64,000 nt of DNA from Flavimobilis rhizosphaerae (GTDB lineage Bacteria; Actinomycetota; Actinomycetes; Actinomycetales; Cellulomonadaceae). The stretch spans positions 1 to 64,000 of the forward strand of contig NZ_JACZDF010000008.1 in NCBI RefSeq assembly GCF_014852685.1. Direction: 5' to 3'. Position 1 is the stretch's first letter. Each line of letters starts with the position of its first letter. The position numbers and the translations under genes are program-made. The notes beneath the pieces are model-generated. The model saw only the letters and a program-made list of their open reading frames with translations, made no database searches and was not told the DNA's origin. This document shows, one piece after another, positions 8,977-18,444 of this stretch.

Positions 8977-8982
8977 AGTCTA
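8977..8982 (-). promoter_or_regulatory. Candidate -10 box of a leaderless metH transcript
   Basis: On the minus strand TAGACT is followed by exactly 6 nt and then the metH ATG, with no Shine-Dalgarno sequence. This places +1 at the A of the start codon. Confidence 0.55.
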
Positions 8983-9037
8983 GGGAGGAGTGTCGCGTGC
9001 CGTCCGCGTTGCCCGCACCCTGGTCTCCGGCCCCGGG

Positions 9038-9080
9038 AATCCGCGCGGATGGTTGCTCGTAGTCACCATCTGCGCGGATT
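9038..9080 (-). terminator. Hairpin after parC
   Basis: AATCCGCGCGGATGGT (9038-9053) pairs with ACCATCTGCGCGGATT (9065-9080), with one mismatch in 16 and an 11-nt loop. It lies 16 nt past the parC stop and before metH, and lacks a T-tract, as is common in high-GC terminators. Confidence 0.6.
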
Positions 9081-9095
9081 CTCGCGAGGGTGGGA

Positions 9096-11552
9096 TCAGC
9101 CGATCGCGTGGAGCGGAACCTTGAGCGCGACGCCCGAGCCGTCACGACGCTCGTCGACGTCCGGCAGCGGGACCGCCTGACCGCCCGACGCGACGCCGTG
9201 GGCCGGCGCGGGGCCCACCCAGGCGTGCAGCAGCGTGTCCTCGCCCTTGAGGAACCGGTGGGAGCGGACACCCCCCGTGGCCCGGCCCTTCGACGGGTAG
9301 GCGGTGTAGGGCGTGACCTTCGCGGCACCGGCTTCCGTGCCGGGAAGCGCCGCCGACGAGCCCGACACCGTGACGACGACCGACTGCGGGCCAAGACCCG
9401 CAGGCACGACGCCGAAGAAGCGCACCTGCTCGCCGTCGGCGAGCCGCAGGCCCGCCATGCCGCCGGCGGCGCGGCCCTGCGGACGGACCTGCGACGCCGA
9501 GAAGTGCAGCAGGGACGCGTCGGTCGAGATGAGGACGAGCTCGTCGTCGTCCGTGCACGCTCCCGCGCCGACGACCTCGTCGCCGTCCTTGAGCGTGATG
9601 ACGTCCCACGCGTCCTTGCCCGGCACATCGTCCTGCGCGACGCGTTTGACGACGCCCTGACGGGTGCCCAGGACGACGGTCGGGGCGAACGAGTCGAGCG
9701 AGACGAGCGTGAGGACGCGCTCACCAGGCTCGAGCGCGACGATCTCGCCGACGGGCGCACCGCCGCCGAGCGACGGAGCGCCGCCCGTCGGCGGCAGCGC
9801 CGGCAGCTCGAGGACGTCGACGCGCACGATCCGGCCGCGGTTCGTCACGGCGCCCACCTGGCCGCGGGCCGTCGCCGCAACCTGCGCGGCGAGCGCGTCG
9901 TGCGCGGAGCGCTCCTTGCTGCGGACGGGCTCGTCGCCGTCGGTCGTGCGGGCGAGCAGCCCCGTCGCGGAGAGCAGCACCCAGCACGGGGAGTCGGCGA
10001 CCTCGAGGGGCGTCGCCGACGCCTTGCGGGCTGCGGGCGTCTCGCCGCCCGACGACTCGAGGAGGATCGTCCGGCGTGGCGTACCGTGCACGCGGGCGAC
10101 CTCGGCCATCTCCTCGGAGACGAGCGCACGCAGCCGCGGCTCGGACGCGAGGATCGCCTCGAGCTCGGCGATCTCCGCGCGCAGCTTCGCCTGCTCGTCC
10201 TCGAGCTCGATGCGCGAGAACTTCGTGAGCCTGCGCAGGCGCAGCTCGAGGATGTAGTCGGCCTGGAGCGTCGAGAGGTCGAAGACCTGCATGAGGCGGC
10301 TGCGCGCCGACTCAGCGTCGTCGGACGTGCGGATGACCTCGATGACCTCGTCGATGTCGAGGATCGCGACGAGGAGGCCGTCGACGAGGTGGAGGCGCTC
10401 GCGCCGACGGTCCAGGCGGTACGTGCAGCGGCGTCGCACGACGTCGAGCCGGTGGTCGACCCACACCTGGAGGAGCTCCTTGAGCCCGAGGGTGCGCGGT
10501 TGGCCGTCGACGAGCGCGACGTTGTTCATGCCGAACGAGTCCTCGAGGGGCGTGAGCCGGTAGAGCTGCTCGAGCACGGCCTCGGGGTTGAAGCCGGTCT
10601 TCACCTCGATGACGATCCGCAGGCCGTGCTCGCGGTCGGTGAGGTCGGTCGCGGCGGAGATCCCGGAGATCTTCTTGTTCTTGACGCCGTCGGCGATCTT
10701 CTCGATGACCTTCTCGGGGCCCACCTGGTAGGGCAGCTCCGTAATGACGATGCACTTGCGCTTGGCTGTGACGTTCTCGATGCGCGCGGTCGCACGCGTC
10801 CGGAACGAGCCGCGGCCCGTGCGGTAGGCGTCGCGGACGCCCTCGAGGCCGACGATCTTGCCGCCGCCAGGGAGGTCCGGGCCGGGCACGAAGCGCATGA
10901 GCTCTTCGAGCTCGGCGTCCGGGTTCTCAAGGAGGTGCCGGGCGGCCGCGACGACCTCGACGAGGTTGTGCGGCGCCATGTTCGTCGCCATGCCGACGGC
11001 GATGCCGGTCGTGCCGTTGACGAGGAGGTTGGGGATCGCAGCGGGGAGGACCTCGGGCTGCGTGAGCTTGTTGTCGTAGTTGGGGACGAAGTTGACGACG
11101 TCCTCGCCGAGGTCCGCCGTCATCGCCATGGCGGCCGACGCGAGGCGAGCCTCCGTGTACCGGGGCGCCGCGGGCCCGTCGTCGAGCGAACCGAAGTTGC
11201 CGTGGCCGTCGACGAGCGGCAGCCGCAACGAGAAGTCCTGCGCGAGACGCACGAGTGCGTCGTAGATCGCGACGTCGCCGTGCGGGTGGAGCTTGCCCAT
11301 GACCTCGCCGGTGACGCGCGCGGACTTCACGTAGGGGCGGTCCGGGCGCAGGCCCATGTCGGCCATCTGGTAGAGGATGCGGCGCTGGACGGGCTTGAGT
11401 CCGTCGCGCGCGTCCGGTAGCGCCCGTGCGTAGATGACCGAGTACGCGTACTCGAGGAACGACCCGCGCATCTCCTCGCCGACGTCGATGTCGACGATCT
11501 TCTCGACGTAGTCCTCGCCGGGGTCGACGGTCTTCGAGGTCCTGCGGGCCAT
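9096..11552 (-). CDS. parC: DNA topoisomerase IV subunit A (ParC; GyrA paralogue)
   Basis: This 818-residue type IIA topoisomerase cleavage subunit breaks and rejoins DNA and decatenates chromosomes together with an ATPase partner (ParE, not in this window). It shows the winged-helix/tower core with [17 protein letters not shown] near residue 42, the HPHGD block near 89, and active-site Tyr132 in PRYTEAR. The six-bladed C-terminal DNA-wrapping domain has only a GyrA-box-like variant (QGRAAGG). [16 protein letters not shown] and KLHPHGD are as I know them from Streptomyces ParC rather than GyrA. The quinolone-region residue equivalent to E. coli GyrA Ser83 is Val94; Asp98 (Asp87) is kept. Confidence 0.93.
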   Translation of the reverse strand: MARRTSKTVDPGEDYVEKIVDIDVGEEMRGSFLEYAYSVIYARALPDARDGLKPVQRRILYQMADMGLRPDRPYVKSARVTGEVMGKLHPHGDVAIYDALVRLAQDFSLRLPLVDGHGNFGSLDDGPAAPRYTEARLASAAMAMTADLGEDVVNFVPNYDNKLTQPEVLPAAIPNLLVNGTTGIAVGMATNMAPHNLVEVVAAARHLLENPDAELEELMRFVPGPDLPGGGKIVGLEGVRDAYRTGRGSFRTRATARIENVTAKRKCIVITELPYQVGPEKVIEKIADGVKNKKISGISAATDLTDREHGLRIVIEVKTGFNPEAVLEQLYRLTPLEDSFGMNNVALVDGQPRTLGLKELLQVWVDHRLDVVRRRCTYRLDRRRERLHLVDGLLVAILDIDEVIEVIRTSDDAESARSRLMQVFDLSTLQADYILELRLRRLTKFSRIELEDEQAKLRAEIAELEAILASEPRLRALVSEEMAEVARVHGTPRRTILLESSGGETPAARKASATPLEVADSPCWVLLSATGLLARTTDGDEPVRSKERSAHDALAAQVAATARGQVGAVTNRGRIVRVDVLELPALPPTGGAPSLGGGAPVGEIVALEPGERVLTLVSLDSFAPTVVLGTRQGVVKRVAQDDVPGKDAWDVITLKDGDEVVGAGACTDDDELVLISTDASLLHFSASQVRPQGRAAGGMAGLRLADGEQVRFFGVVPAGLGPQSVVVTVSGSSAALPGTEAGAAKVTPYTAYPSKGRATGGVRSHRFLKGEDTLLHAWVGPAPAHGVASGGQAVPLPDVDERRDGSGVALKVPLHAIG

Positions 11553-11661
11553 GGGTGGGTGCGCTCCTCACGCTCGACGATCAGCCGTCATTGTCGCCGC
11601 CCGGCAGGGTGCGGGGCGAACGGCGCGCCGCGCCGGCCCTCACCGGCTCGGACGCGCCGCG

Positions 11662-11675
11662 TCAGGCTAGCCTGA
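11662..11675 (+). promoter_or_regulatory. Palindrome overlapping the pat promoter
   Basis: TCAGGCTAGCCTGA is a perfect 14-bp palindrome containing the hexamer TAGCCT (11668-11673), which lies exactly 6 nt before the GTG of the downstream gene. It reads as a leaderless -10 box embedded in a possible operator. The regulator is unknown; the sequence does not match the CRP consensus. Confidence 0.5.
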
Positions 11676-11679
11676 GGCT

Positions 11680-14523
11680 GTGACACTGACGACGCCGGAC
11701 GGCGCCGCCCGCTACCCCGTGGAGTGGGAGGCGGACGTCATCCTGCGCGACGGGTCGACGACGCACCTGCGGCCGATCACCCCTGAGGATGCCGACGCGC
11801 TCCAGGCGTTCCACGTCGCGCAGTCGGAGCGCTCGATCTACATGCGGTTCTTCGCGCCGCTCAAACGGCTCCCTGAGCGTGACCTCGAACGGTTCACGCA
11901 CGTCGACCACGTCGACCGCGTCGCTCTCATCGCGGTGGCCTCGTCGACGACGACCGCGGCCGCGCCCCTCGCCCTCGCGGCCGGGACGCCCGAGCCCGAG
12001 GAGCGGATCCTCGGGGTCGCGCGCTACGACCGCATCACGCCCGACGAGGCCGAGGTGGCGTTCAACATCGCCGACTCCGTCCAGGGCCGTGGCCTCGGCT
12101 CGGTCCTGCTCGAGCACATCGCGGCGGCCGCGAGGGAGCGTGGTGTCCGGCGCTTCTCGGCGGAGGTGCTCCCGCAGAACACGCGCATGCTCGCGGTCTT
12201 CCGGGAGGCGGGGTACGACGTCTCGCAGCGCGTCGAGGACGGCATCGTCGCGGTGTCGTTCGACCTCGACCCGACGGAACGTTCACGGACCGTCATGGCG
12301 GAGCGTGAGCGCCGGGCGGAGGCCCGCTCGGTGCAGGGCCTGCTCGAGGTGGCGTCGGTCGTCGTCGTCACGGACCCGGACACGCCCGCGGGGTCACCCG
12401 TCGCGCTCCTCGCGGAGCGCGCGGTCGAGTCGCTCGTCGCGACGCGACGCCTCGTGCCGCCGGGGGCCGCCGACGAGCCCCGGGGCACCGACAGGCACGG
12501 GAGCGCCCGCGGGGACGGCGGTCCCGGGCTGCACATCGACGTCGTCGGGCTCGCCGGCGCGAGCCGTCTGTGGAACCGGGACGAGGTGACCTATCACGCG
12601 ACGCTCGACGCGTTGCGCTCGACGGGGCGGACGGTCGACCTCGCGGTCGTCGCGCTCGACGCGGACGCGACCGTCGAGGCCGTGCGGGACCTCGCGCACC
12701 TCGGGCCGCGGGGTGTCCTCGTCCTCGGCGAGGGCTTCGCCGAGACCGGCAGCGACGGTCTGGCCCTTCAGCGCGACCTCCTCCACACGGCGCGCACCGC
12801 GGGCATGCGCGTCGTCGGTCCGGGTTCGTACGGGCTCGCCCGGCTCACGGGCGACGTCCCGGTCGCCGCGACGATCGCCGCGGGCGCACCCGCACCGGGA
12901 CGCATCGGCCTGTTCTGCCAGTCGTCACCGACGGCCGTGACGCTCCTCGCCACGTTCGCGCGACGGGGGCTGGGCCTTTCGACGTTCCTCTCGGCGGGCA
13001 ACCGGGCGGACGTCTCGGGCAACGACCTCATGCAGTTCTGGCACGAGGACGCGGCGACGGACGTCGTGTGCCTCTACCTCGAGTCGATCGGCAACCCGCG
13101 CAAGTTCTCACGCATCGCGCGGCGCCTGTCGGCGGTGAAACCGGTCGTCGTCGTCACGGCGGGGCGTTCCGGCCAGGTCGTGCCGCCTGGGCATGCGGTC
13201 CGGGCGTCGCACGCGCCACGGCGGACGCTCGAGGAGATGCTCCGGCAGTCGGGCGTCATCCGAGCCGAGAACACCCACCAGATGGCGGACGTCGCGCAGC
13301 TGCTCGACACGCAGCCGCTCCCGGCGGGGCGGCGCATCGGCATCGTCACATCGTCAGCGGCGCTCGCGTCGCTCGTCGCCGAGGCAGCGAGCTCGGCAGG
13401 TCTCCTCGTCACGGGGCACGTCGGGATCGTCGGGGAGTCCGCCGACGACGCGACGGCCGCGGCCGTCGTCGACGAGGTCTCCGGCGGTGAGATCGACGCG
13501 CTCGTCGCAGTCGACATCCCCGTCCTCGGGCTCGGCGACGGCGCGTTCACGCGCGCCGTCGCGCGCGCCGCGGCGCGGACGGGCCGGACGACGGTCGCGT
13601 CGGTCCTCGGCCGCCACGGGCTCGACGGCGAGCTCGCGAGCACTACCGACGACGGCAGACGTGTCCAGGTGCCGGCATACGCGACGCCCGAGGATGCGGT
13701 GCTAGCGCTCGCATCGGTCGCGCGCTACGCCGCGTGGCGTGAGCGTGACCACGGCGAGTACCTGCGACCTGACGCGGACCAGGCGCGGGCCCTCGAGCTT
13801 GCGGAGAGCTGGACGCGGGCCGACGAGGAGGTGAGGCTCGCGCCCGAGCAGGTCGCCGAGCTTCTCGCGTGCTATGGCATCGACGTCGAGCCTTCGATCG
13901 AGGTGCACGACGCCGAGTCGGCCGTCGCTGCGGCCGAGCGGCTCGGCTGGCCGGTCGCGCTCAACAACATGGACGCGGCGCTGCGCCACCGGCAGGACCT
14001 CGGCGGTGTGCGGCTCGGGCTCCAGGACGTGGACGACCTCCGCGAGGCGTTCGCCGCGATGCGCGCGGAGGGGCGGGAGCGACTGGGCACCGACGTGAGG
14101 CTCGAGGTGCAGGCGATGGTGCCCGCAGGTGTCGCGTGCGTCGTCCGGACGGTTGAGGACCCGCTGTTCGGGCCCGTCGTCGCGTTCGGGCTCGCGGGGG
14201 ACGCGATCGATCTGCTCGGCGACGTCTCGTACGGCATCCCGCCGCTCACGGACGTCGACGTCGACGAGATGGTGCGGTCCGTCAAGGCGGCTCCGAAGCT
14301 CTTCGGCTACCAGGGGCTCGCGCCGATGGACACGGCTGCTGTCGAGGCCGTCCTCGCGCGCGCCTCGCGGCTCGCCGACGACCTCCCGGTGCTGCGGTCC
14401 CTCGAGCTCTATCCCATCGTCGTCGGGCACGAGGGTGCGCGCGTGCTGCAGGCGCGGGCGACGCTCGGGCGCACGCTCCGGCCCGACGAGTCCCGTCGCG
14501 CGATGCCCGCGCCGCCCCGCTGA
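11680..14523 (+). CDS. Pat-type protein acyltransferase: GNAT fused to NDP-forming acyl-CoA synthetase
   Basis: This 947-residue protein has an N-terminal GNAT domain (about 20-190, with the acetyl-CoA loop QGRGLGS), then CoA-binding and flavodoxin-like domains (about 210-670), and a C-terminal ATP-grasp domain (about 700-940). Such proteins acetylate lysines of acyl-CoA synthetases and other metabolic enzymes. The order GNAT-first is the actinobacterial arrangement, reversed relative to Salmonella Pat. The position of the phosphorylatable His of ADP-forming synthetases is still His here (H511 in RASHAPRR), so ligase-type chemistry cannot be excluded. The start is GTG, leaderless. The gene stands alone between parC and the DUF5998 gene. 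Confidence 0.88.
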   Translation: MTLTTPDGAARYPVEWEADVILRDGSTTHLRPITPEDADALQAFHVAQSERSIYMRFFAPLKRLPERDLERFTHVDHVDRVALIAVASSTTTAAAPLALAAGTPEPEERILGVARYDRITPDEAEVAFNIADSVQGRGLGSVLLEHIAAAARERGVRRFSAEVLPQNTRMLAVFREAGYDVSQRVEDGIVAVSFDLDPTERSRTVMAERERRAEARSVQGLLEVASVVVVTDPDTPAGSPVALLAERAVESLVATRRLVPPGAADEPRGTDRHGSARGDGGPGLHIDVVGLAGASRLWNRDEVTYHATLDALRSTGRTVDLAVVALDADATVEAVRDLAHLGPRGVLVLGEGFAETGSDGLALQRDLLHTARTAGMRVVGPGSYGLARLTGDVPVAATIAAGAPAPGRIGLFCQSSPTAVTLLATFARRGLGLSTFLSAGNRADVSGNDLMQFWHEDAATDVVCLYLESIGNPRKFSRIARRLSAVKPVVVVTAGRSGQVVPPGHAVRASHAPRRTLEEMLRQSGVIRAENTHQMADVAQLLDTQPLPAGRRIGIVTSSAALASLVAEAASSAGLLVTGHVGIVGESADDATAAAVVDEVSGGEIDALVAVDIPVLGLGDGAFTRAVARAAARTGRTTVASVLGRHGLDGELASTTDDGRRVQVPAYATPEDAVLALASVARYAAWRERDHGEYLRPDADQARALELAESWTRADEEVRLAPEQVAELLACYGIDVEPSIEVHDAESAVAAAERLGWPVALNNMDAALRHRQDLGGVRLGLQDVDDLREAFAAMRAEGRERLGTDVRLEVQAMVPAGVACVVRTVEDPLFGPVVAFGLAGDAIDLLGDVSYGIPPLTDVDVDEMVRSVKAAPKLFGYQGLAPMDTAAVEAVLARASRLADDLPVLRSLELYPIVVGHEGARVLQARATLGRTLRPDESRRAMPAPPR

Positions 14524-14596
14524 CCACAACGGCCCGCTGTGCGCGACGTGTCCACGCCGCTCGGACACCGGGCCGCGGGCCGCGCGCCGCGTCTGG

Positions 14597-14602
14597 GATG
14601 AT
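14597..14602 (+). promoter_or_regulatory. Candidate -10 box for a leaderless transcript
   Basis: GATGAT lies exactly 6 nt before the GTG at 14609 and there is no Shine-Dalgarno sequence. It matches the A2 and T6 positions of the TANNNT consensus. Confidence 0.4.
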
Positions 14603-14608
14603 GGTCGG

Positions 14609-15196
14609 GTGACTTCTTCGACGACCGACAACCGTGAGGCGCTCCGCGACCGGCTCCAGCGAGCCGGGTACTACCCGGAGCTCGTGCTCGACATCGTCGA
14701 GGGCGCTGTCGTCGGGGAGAGCATCCGGGAGTCCCTCGTCCACGTCGAGACGACGTTCGCGACGAACGAGGTCCACCGTCACGTCACGGTGCTCGTCCTC
14801 ACCCCGACACGTCTCGTGTCCGTCCACGTCGACGACCAGCCCGCCGACGCCGAGCACGCGGTGGCGAGCGCGATCGCGACGAGCGAGGTCCTGCCGCTGT
14901 CTGCGGTGCGGTCCGTCGTCACGACGCACGTCGTCGTGTCGCCTGCCGATCACGTGCCGGGCGAGCCGCCGTCCGAGGTGACGATCGCGGTCGGCTGGGG
15001 CGCGGTCAACCGTGTCGAGCTCGAGCCAGCCGGTTGCGGCGATCCAGGGTGCGACGCCGACCACGGCCTCACGGGCACGATGTCTCCCGACGACGTCGTG
15101 CTGCGCGTGAGCGCGCAGGCCGAGGGCGTCGCCGCGGTGCGCGAGGCCCTCGCGTTCGCGCGGGCCCTCGCGGCCGCGACCGGTCAGCACGGCTGA
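14609..15196 (+). CDS. DUF5998 family protein
   Basis: This 195-residue conserved actinobacterial protein of unknown function begins MTSSTTDNREALRDRLQRAGYYPELVLDIVEGAV. It shows beta-rich repeats (RHVTVLVLTPTRLVSVHVDD, EVTIAVGWG) and a short CGDPGCDADHG motif near residue 150 that could bind metal. It starts 3 bp before the phosphodiesterase gene ends the pair; the stop at 15196 and the next GTG at 15199 make co-translation likely. In related genomes these two genes are neighbours, so they probably act together. Confidence 0.85.
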   Translation: MTSSTTDNREALRDRLQRAGYYPELVLDIVEGAVVGESIRESLVHVETTFATNEVHRHVTVLVLTPTRLVSVHVDDQPADAEHAVASAIATSEVLPLSAVRSVVTTHVVVSPADHVPGEPPSEVTIAVGWGAVNRVELEPAGCGDPGCDADHGLTGTMSPDDVVLRVSAQAEGVAAVREALAFARALAAATGQHG

Positions 15197-15198
15197 CC

Positions 15199-16395
15199 GT
15201 GCCCGCGACGTCCGGGGTGCAGACACGGCTCGCCCGGGCGGGGCTGCGCCCGCCCGACCACGAGCTGTCCCTCGGTGCGGTCCTGCTCGCTGCCGCGGAC
15301 GCCGCGGGCGCAGTCGTCGCCGCGCGGACGTCCCTCGACGGCGCGGAGCGGACCGGCGCCGAGGCCCGCGCCCTGCTGCGCCTGCCACGGGCCGAGCGGG
15401 TCGTCGTCGTCCTCGTTGACGGGCTCGGCCTCGCCCAGCTGCGCGAGCGGCGCGGTCATGCACCCACCCTCCGCCCCTTCCTCGACGGTGCGCGCGCCCT
15501 CTGTTCGGCGTTCCCGTCGACGACGGCGTCGTCGCTCGGGCTCCTCGGGACCGGGTGCGCCCCGGGGCTCACCGGCATGGTCGGCTATACCGCGCGCGGC
15601 GCGGACGGGCGGCTCGGCAACCTCGTGTCGTGGACGGGGCTCGGCGACCCGGCGGACGTCCAGCGCGAGCCGACGGTGCTCGAGCAAGCATCCGCGGGCG
15701 GACTTCCCGTCACCTCCGTCGGCCTGAGGCGGTTCGACGGCTCGGGGCTCACCCGTGCCGTGCTGCGTGGAGCGCGGCACGTCGGCGTCGACGACCTCGG
15801 GGCGCGCGCGGACGCGGCAGCGCGCGCGCTGCGAGCACCCGGTCTCGTCTACCTCTACTTCGGCGAGGTCGACAAGGTCGGGCACCATGCGGGCTGGACG
15901 TCGGACGCGTGGGGCGACGCTGTCACGGACGTTGACCGCGCGATCGGACGTCTGCTGCGGGTCGTGCCGCGCGGGACCCTTGTCCTCGTCACGGCCGACC
16001 ACGGGATGGTCGACGTCGACCTCGCGCACCGGCACGACGTCACGGCCGCGCCGCACCTCACCGAGGACGTGACGATGATCGCGGGGGAGCCCCGGATGTC
16101 GCACGTCCACGTCCGTAACGGCGCCGAGCCCGGCGTGGTCGCGCAACGCTGGCAGGACGTCCTCGGCGACGACGCGGTCGTCCTCACGCGCGACGACGCG
16201 GTCGGAGCGGGGCTTCTCGGCCCGCTCGCCGAGCACGTCGCCCCGACGGTCGGCGACGTGCTCGTCCTCGCGACCGGGCAGGCGACTGTCGTCGACCCGC
16301 GCACGCAGAGCGCGGCATCGCTCGGGCTGAGGGGCGTCCACGGGTCGCTCACGCCCGCCGAGACCGACGTCCCGCTCGTCGCGCTCACGACGTAG
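15199..16395 (+). CDS. Alkaline-phosphatase-superfamily phosphodiesterase (nucleotide pyrophosphatase-like)
   Basis: This 398-residue metal-dependent hydrolase has LVDGLGLAQL near residue 75 (first metal Asp), the nucleophile region FPSTTASSLG near 105 (Thr nucleophile), YFGEVDKVGHHAG near 220, and ADHGMVDVD near 271 for the second metal site. These motifs place it with nucleotide pyrophosphatase/phosphodiesterase and phosphopentomutase-like enzymes. It has no signal peptide, so it acts in the cytoplasm. GTG start, 2-nt gap from the DUF5998 gene. Substrate unknown. Confidence 0.88.
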   Translation: MPATSGVQTRLARAGLRPPDHELSLGAVLLAAADAAGAVVAARTSLDGAERTGAEARALLRLPRAERVVVVLVDGLGLAQLRERRGHAPTLRPFLDGARALCSAFPSTTASSLGLLGTGCAPGLTGMVGYTARGADGRLGNLVSWTGLGDPADVQREPTVLEQASAGGLPVTSVGLRRFDGSGLTRAVLRGARHVGVDDLGARADAAARALRAPGLVYLYFGEVDKVGHHAGWTSDAWGDAVTDVDRAIGRLLRVVPRGTLVLVTADHGMVDVDLAHRHDVTAAPHLTEDVTMIAGEPRMSHVHVRNGAEPGVVAQRWQDVLGDDAVVLTRDDAVGAGLLGPLAEHVAPTVGDVLVLATGQATVVDPRTQSAASLGLRGVHGSLTPAETDVPLVALTT

Positions 16396-16417
16396 ACCGC
16401 GGTGCTGCCGCGCGCGG

Positions 16418-17572
16418 CTACTCGTCCGTGCGCGCCCCGAAGACGATCTCGTCCCAGCTCGGCACCTTGGGCCGGCCCTTGCCGCCGCGGGTGCGTGACC
16501 GTTCGAGCGGCGGCGGGGTCGCGTCGTCGACCGGGATGCCGAGCGTCCCGTCGTCCTCCGCCGTGCCGTCGTGCGACGACGGGGTGACGACCGCGAGGCC
16601 CGGTGCGTCGTCGCCCGCGTCCGTGCCGGTGGCCGAGCCGGCGGTCGGGGCGGACCCACCGGACGAGGGCGTCGGGCGCGCGCGGTCCGCGAGCGAGTAG
16701 AGACGCGCACCGCCGCTCGAGGCCTGGTCGTCGGACGGCACGTCGGGCGTCGTCGGGACCTCGGGGCCTGCGGCGTCCTCGTCCGAGGGCTCGTCGAGCT
16801 CCTCCTCGACGTCGAGGTCGATGTCCTGGCGGACACCGCGTCGTGCCGAGAGGTCGTCGAGGAGCGCCGCCGTCGGGTCGTGCGGCGGCTCGGGCGCGGC
16901 TGGGCCGGGCACGAGAGGACCGCGCGGGTCGGACTCCTGGTCGTAGGGGACCGCGTCGAAGACACGGGAACGTACCGGCTCGAGGTGGCGGCGCACGGGC
17001 TCGTCGACGATGCGGGTCTCCGAGAACCACCGGCCCTCGTCGTCGACCGCGGTGAGCGTCCGAGACTGCTGGTCGAACGTCCACGTGGCGCGACGCGACT
17101 CCGTGCCGACCTCGTAGGACACCGTGACGTGCCAGGGCTCGCCGACGGGCCGCCACGCGTCCCACACGAGTTCGGTCGTGTCGACGTGGCGTGCCGCGAG
17201 GCGATCGGTGACGAGGTCGCCGAGGACCGGGGAGTCCCCGTCCCGGCCGACACGCGTGCCGCGGGCCTGCGTCGCGACGAACTCGCGCTCCGCGAGCACC
17301 GGGCCCTCGTAACGGCGGACCTGCGCGACGCTCACACCTCCGAGCTCCGCGACCTCCTCGGCGGTGAGACCCGCCCGCACCTGCGCCTGGATCTCACGGG
17401 GCGGCATCGTGCCTGCGTCGGCGGCCCGCAGCTGCTCGAGGTGCGGGCGGTTGCGGCGTACGGCCGCGCGCAGCGGCTCGTCGATCCGCAGCGTGAAGCG
17501 TGTGCCGTCCGACGCGGCGAGCACGAGGTGCTCGCCGTCGTCGGCAAGTCCGATGAGCTCGAGCTCTGCCAT
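16418..17572 (-). CDS. sepH: Septation protein SepH
   Basis: This 384-residue protein starts at MAELELIGLADDGEHLVL, placed by a GGAGGGA ribosome site 7 nt upstream; an in-frame ATG at 17614 is less likely. The N-terminal DUF3071 domain (about 1-170) contains a helix-turn-helix-like segment (VAELGGVSVAQVRRYEG) and is the part that in Streptomyces and mycobacteria binds FtsZ and stimulates its assembly. The C-terminal half is a long acidic, Pro/Ser-rich disordered tail ending in the basic GRPKVPSWDEIVFG motif. It converges with the phosphodiesterase gene. Confidence 0.93.
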   Translation of the reverse strand: MAELELIGLADDGEHLVLAASDGTRFTLRIDEPLRAAVRRNRPHLEQLRAADAGTMPPREIQAQVRAGLTAEEVAELGGVSVAQVRRYEGPVLAEREFVATQARGTRVGRDGDSPVLGDLVTDRLAARHVDTTELVWDAWRPVGEPWHVTVSYEVGTESRRATWTFDQQSRTLTAVDDEGRWFSETRIVDEPVRRHLEPVRSRVFDAVPYDQESDPRGPLVPGPAAPEPPHDPTAALLDDLSARRGVRQDIDLDVEEELDEPSDEDAAGPEVPTTPDVPSDDQASSGGARLYSLADRARPTPSSGGSAPTAGSATGTDAGDDAPGLAVVTPSSHDGTAEDDGTLGIPVDDATPPPLERSRTRGGKGRPKVPSWDEIVFGARTDE

Positions 17573-17675
17573 GAGGTCCCTCCGACGTTCTCTCACCCCT
17601 ACCGTGCCATCCACGAGCCCGTCGAGCGCGGAGGCGGGCCGGTGCGCCGCGCGCGAGCAGGGTGCTGGCTCCTGC

Positions 17676-17681
17676 GAGAAT
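17676..17681 (+). promoter_or_regulatory. Candidate -10 box for the TRIC-type channel gene
   Basis: GAGAAT lies 7 nt before GTG 17689, supporting that codon as a leaderless start. An ATG at 17680 would fall inside the box. Confidence 0.4.
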
Positions 17682-17688
17682 GAGAGGC

Positions 17689-18444
17689 GTGCACCTCGAG
17701 ATCAACGGGAACGCGCTGCTCGACGACGCCTACATGTGGCTCGAGCTCGCAGCGATCTTCTTCGCGGGCGTCTCGGGCGCCCTCGCCGCCGTCCGGAAGA
17801 ACTTCGACATCTTCTCGGTCCTCCTCCTCGCGTGGGTGACGGGCCTCGGCGGCGGTCTGCTGCGCGACGTCCTCATCGGCGCGGTGCCGCCCGTCGGCAT
17901 CACGAGCTGGAAGTACGTGACGGCCGCGCTCCTCGCGGGCGCGCTCGTGCACCTCTTCCACGTGCGGCTCGACCGGCTGCGCCGCGCGATCATCGTCTTC
18001 GACGCGGGGGCGCTCGCGATGTTCGTCGTCATCGGTGTCCACAAGGGCCTCGAGTACGGGGTCGGTCCGCTCGCGGCCGTCTTCGTCGGCATGCTCACCG
18101 GGATCGGCGGTGGTCTCGTGCGTGACCTGCTCGTCGACGAGGCCCCGATCGTCCTGCGTGACAGGGAGCTCTACGCGATCCCGGCGACCGCTGGAGCGGT
18201 GCTGGCCGCGTGGGTAGGGGAGATGGGGCACCTCAACTACGTGACCGGCGGCCTCATCTGCCTCGCGATCTTCGGTTTCCGGCTCGTCTCGCTGCGCCTC
18301 AGGTGGCAGGCGCCGGGACCCTGGCAGGGCTTCGGAGTGCCACGCCGCACGCCGCGTCGCCTGCGCCGCGGCGGTCCGTCGCGCGTGGGGCGCCGTCGTA
18401 CGGCGCCGGGAACGGACCTCCCCGGGACGGAGACGTCAGCATGA
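17689..18444 (+). CDS. TRIC-type cation channel (two UPF0126 repeats)
   Basis: This 251-residue membrane protein has seven predicted hydrophobic segments in the first ~210 residues. Two UPF0126 repeats each carry the signature G(L/I)GGGLxRD (GLGGGLLRDVLIG and GIGGGLVRDLLVD). Bacterial TRIC homologues form trimeric channels for monovalent cations. A basic, Arg-rich cytoplasmic tail of about 45 residues follows. I chose the GTG start because of an upstream hexamer; ATG at 17680 adds three residues. The stop overlaps the next ATG (ATGA), so translation is probably coupled to the phosphatase. Confidence 0.88.
   Translation: MHLEINGNALLDDAYMWLELAAIFFAGVSGALAAVRKNFDIFSVLLLAWVTGLGGGLLRDVLIGAVPPVGITSWKYVTAALLAGALVHLFHVRLDRLRRAIIVFDAGALAMFVVIGVHKGLEYGVGPLAAVFVGMLTGIGGGLVRDLLVDEAPIVLRDRELYAIPATAGAVLAAWVGEMGHLNYVTGGLICLAIFGFRLVSLRLRWQAPGPWQGFGVPRRTPRRLRRGGPSRVGRRRTAPGTDLPGTETSA

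Noticed and set aside
8971..9095. Cobalamin or SAM riboswitch upstream of metH
   Set aside because: The gap is only ~125 bp, is partly taken up by the parC-side hairpin, and metH appears leaderless, so there is no room for a B12 box or SAM aptamer.
7108..9180. A 690-residue open frame antisense to metH
   Set aside because: It mirrors the codon bias of metH, is very rich in Arg/Asp/Val/Gly, and has no recognisable domain. metH on the other strand has every catalytic motif.
9090..11420. A 776-residue open frame antisense to parC
   Set aside because: It is a compositional shadow of a high-GC gene with no family motif; parC is unmistakable.
15184..17253. A 689-residue minus-strand frame over the phosphodiesterase gene and part of sepH
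   Set aside because: Low-complexity Arg/Ser/Thr-rich translation; it conflicts with sepH in its correct frame.
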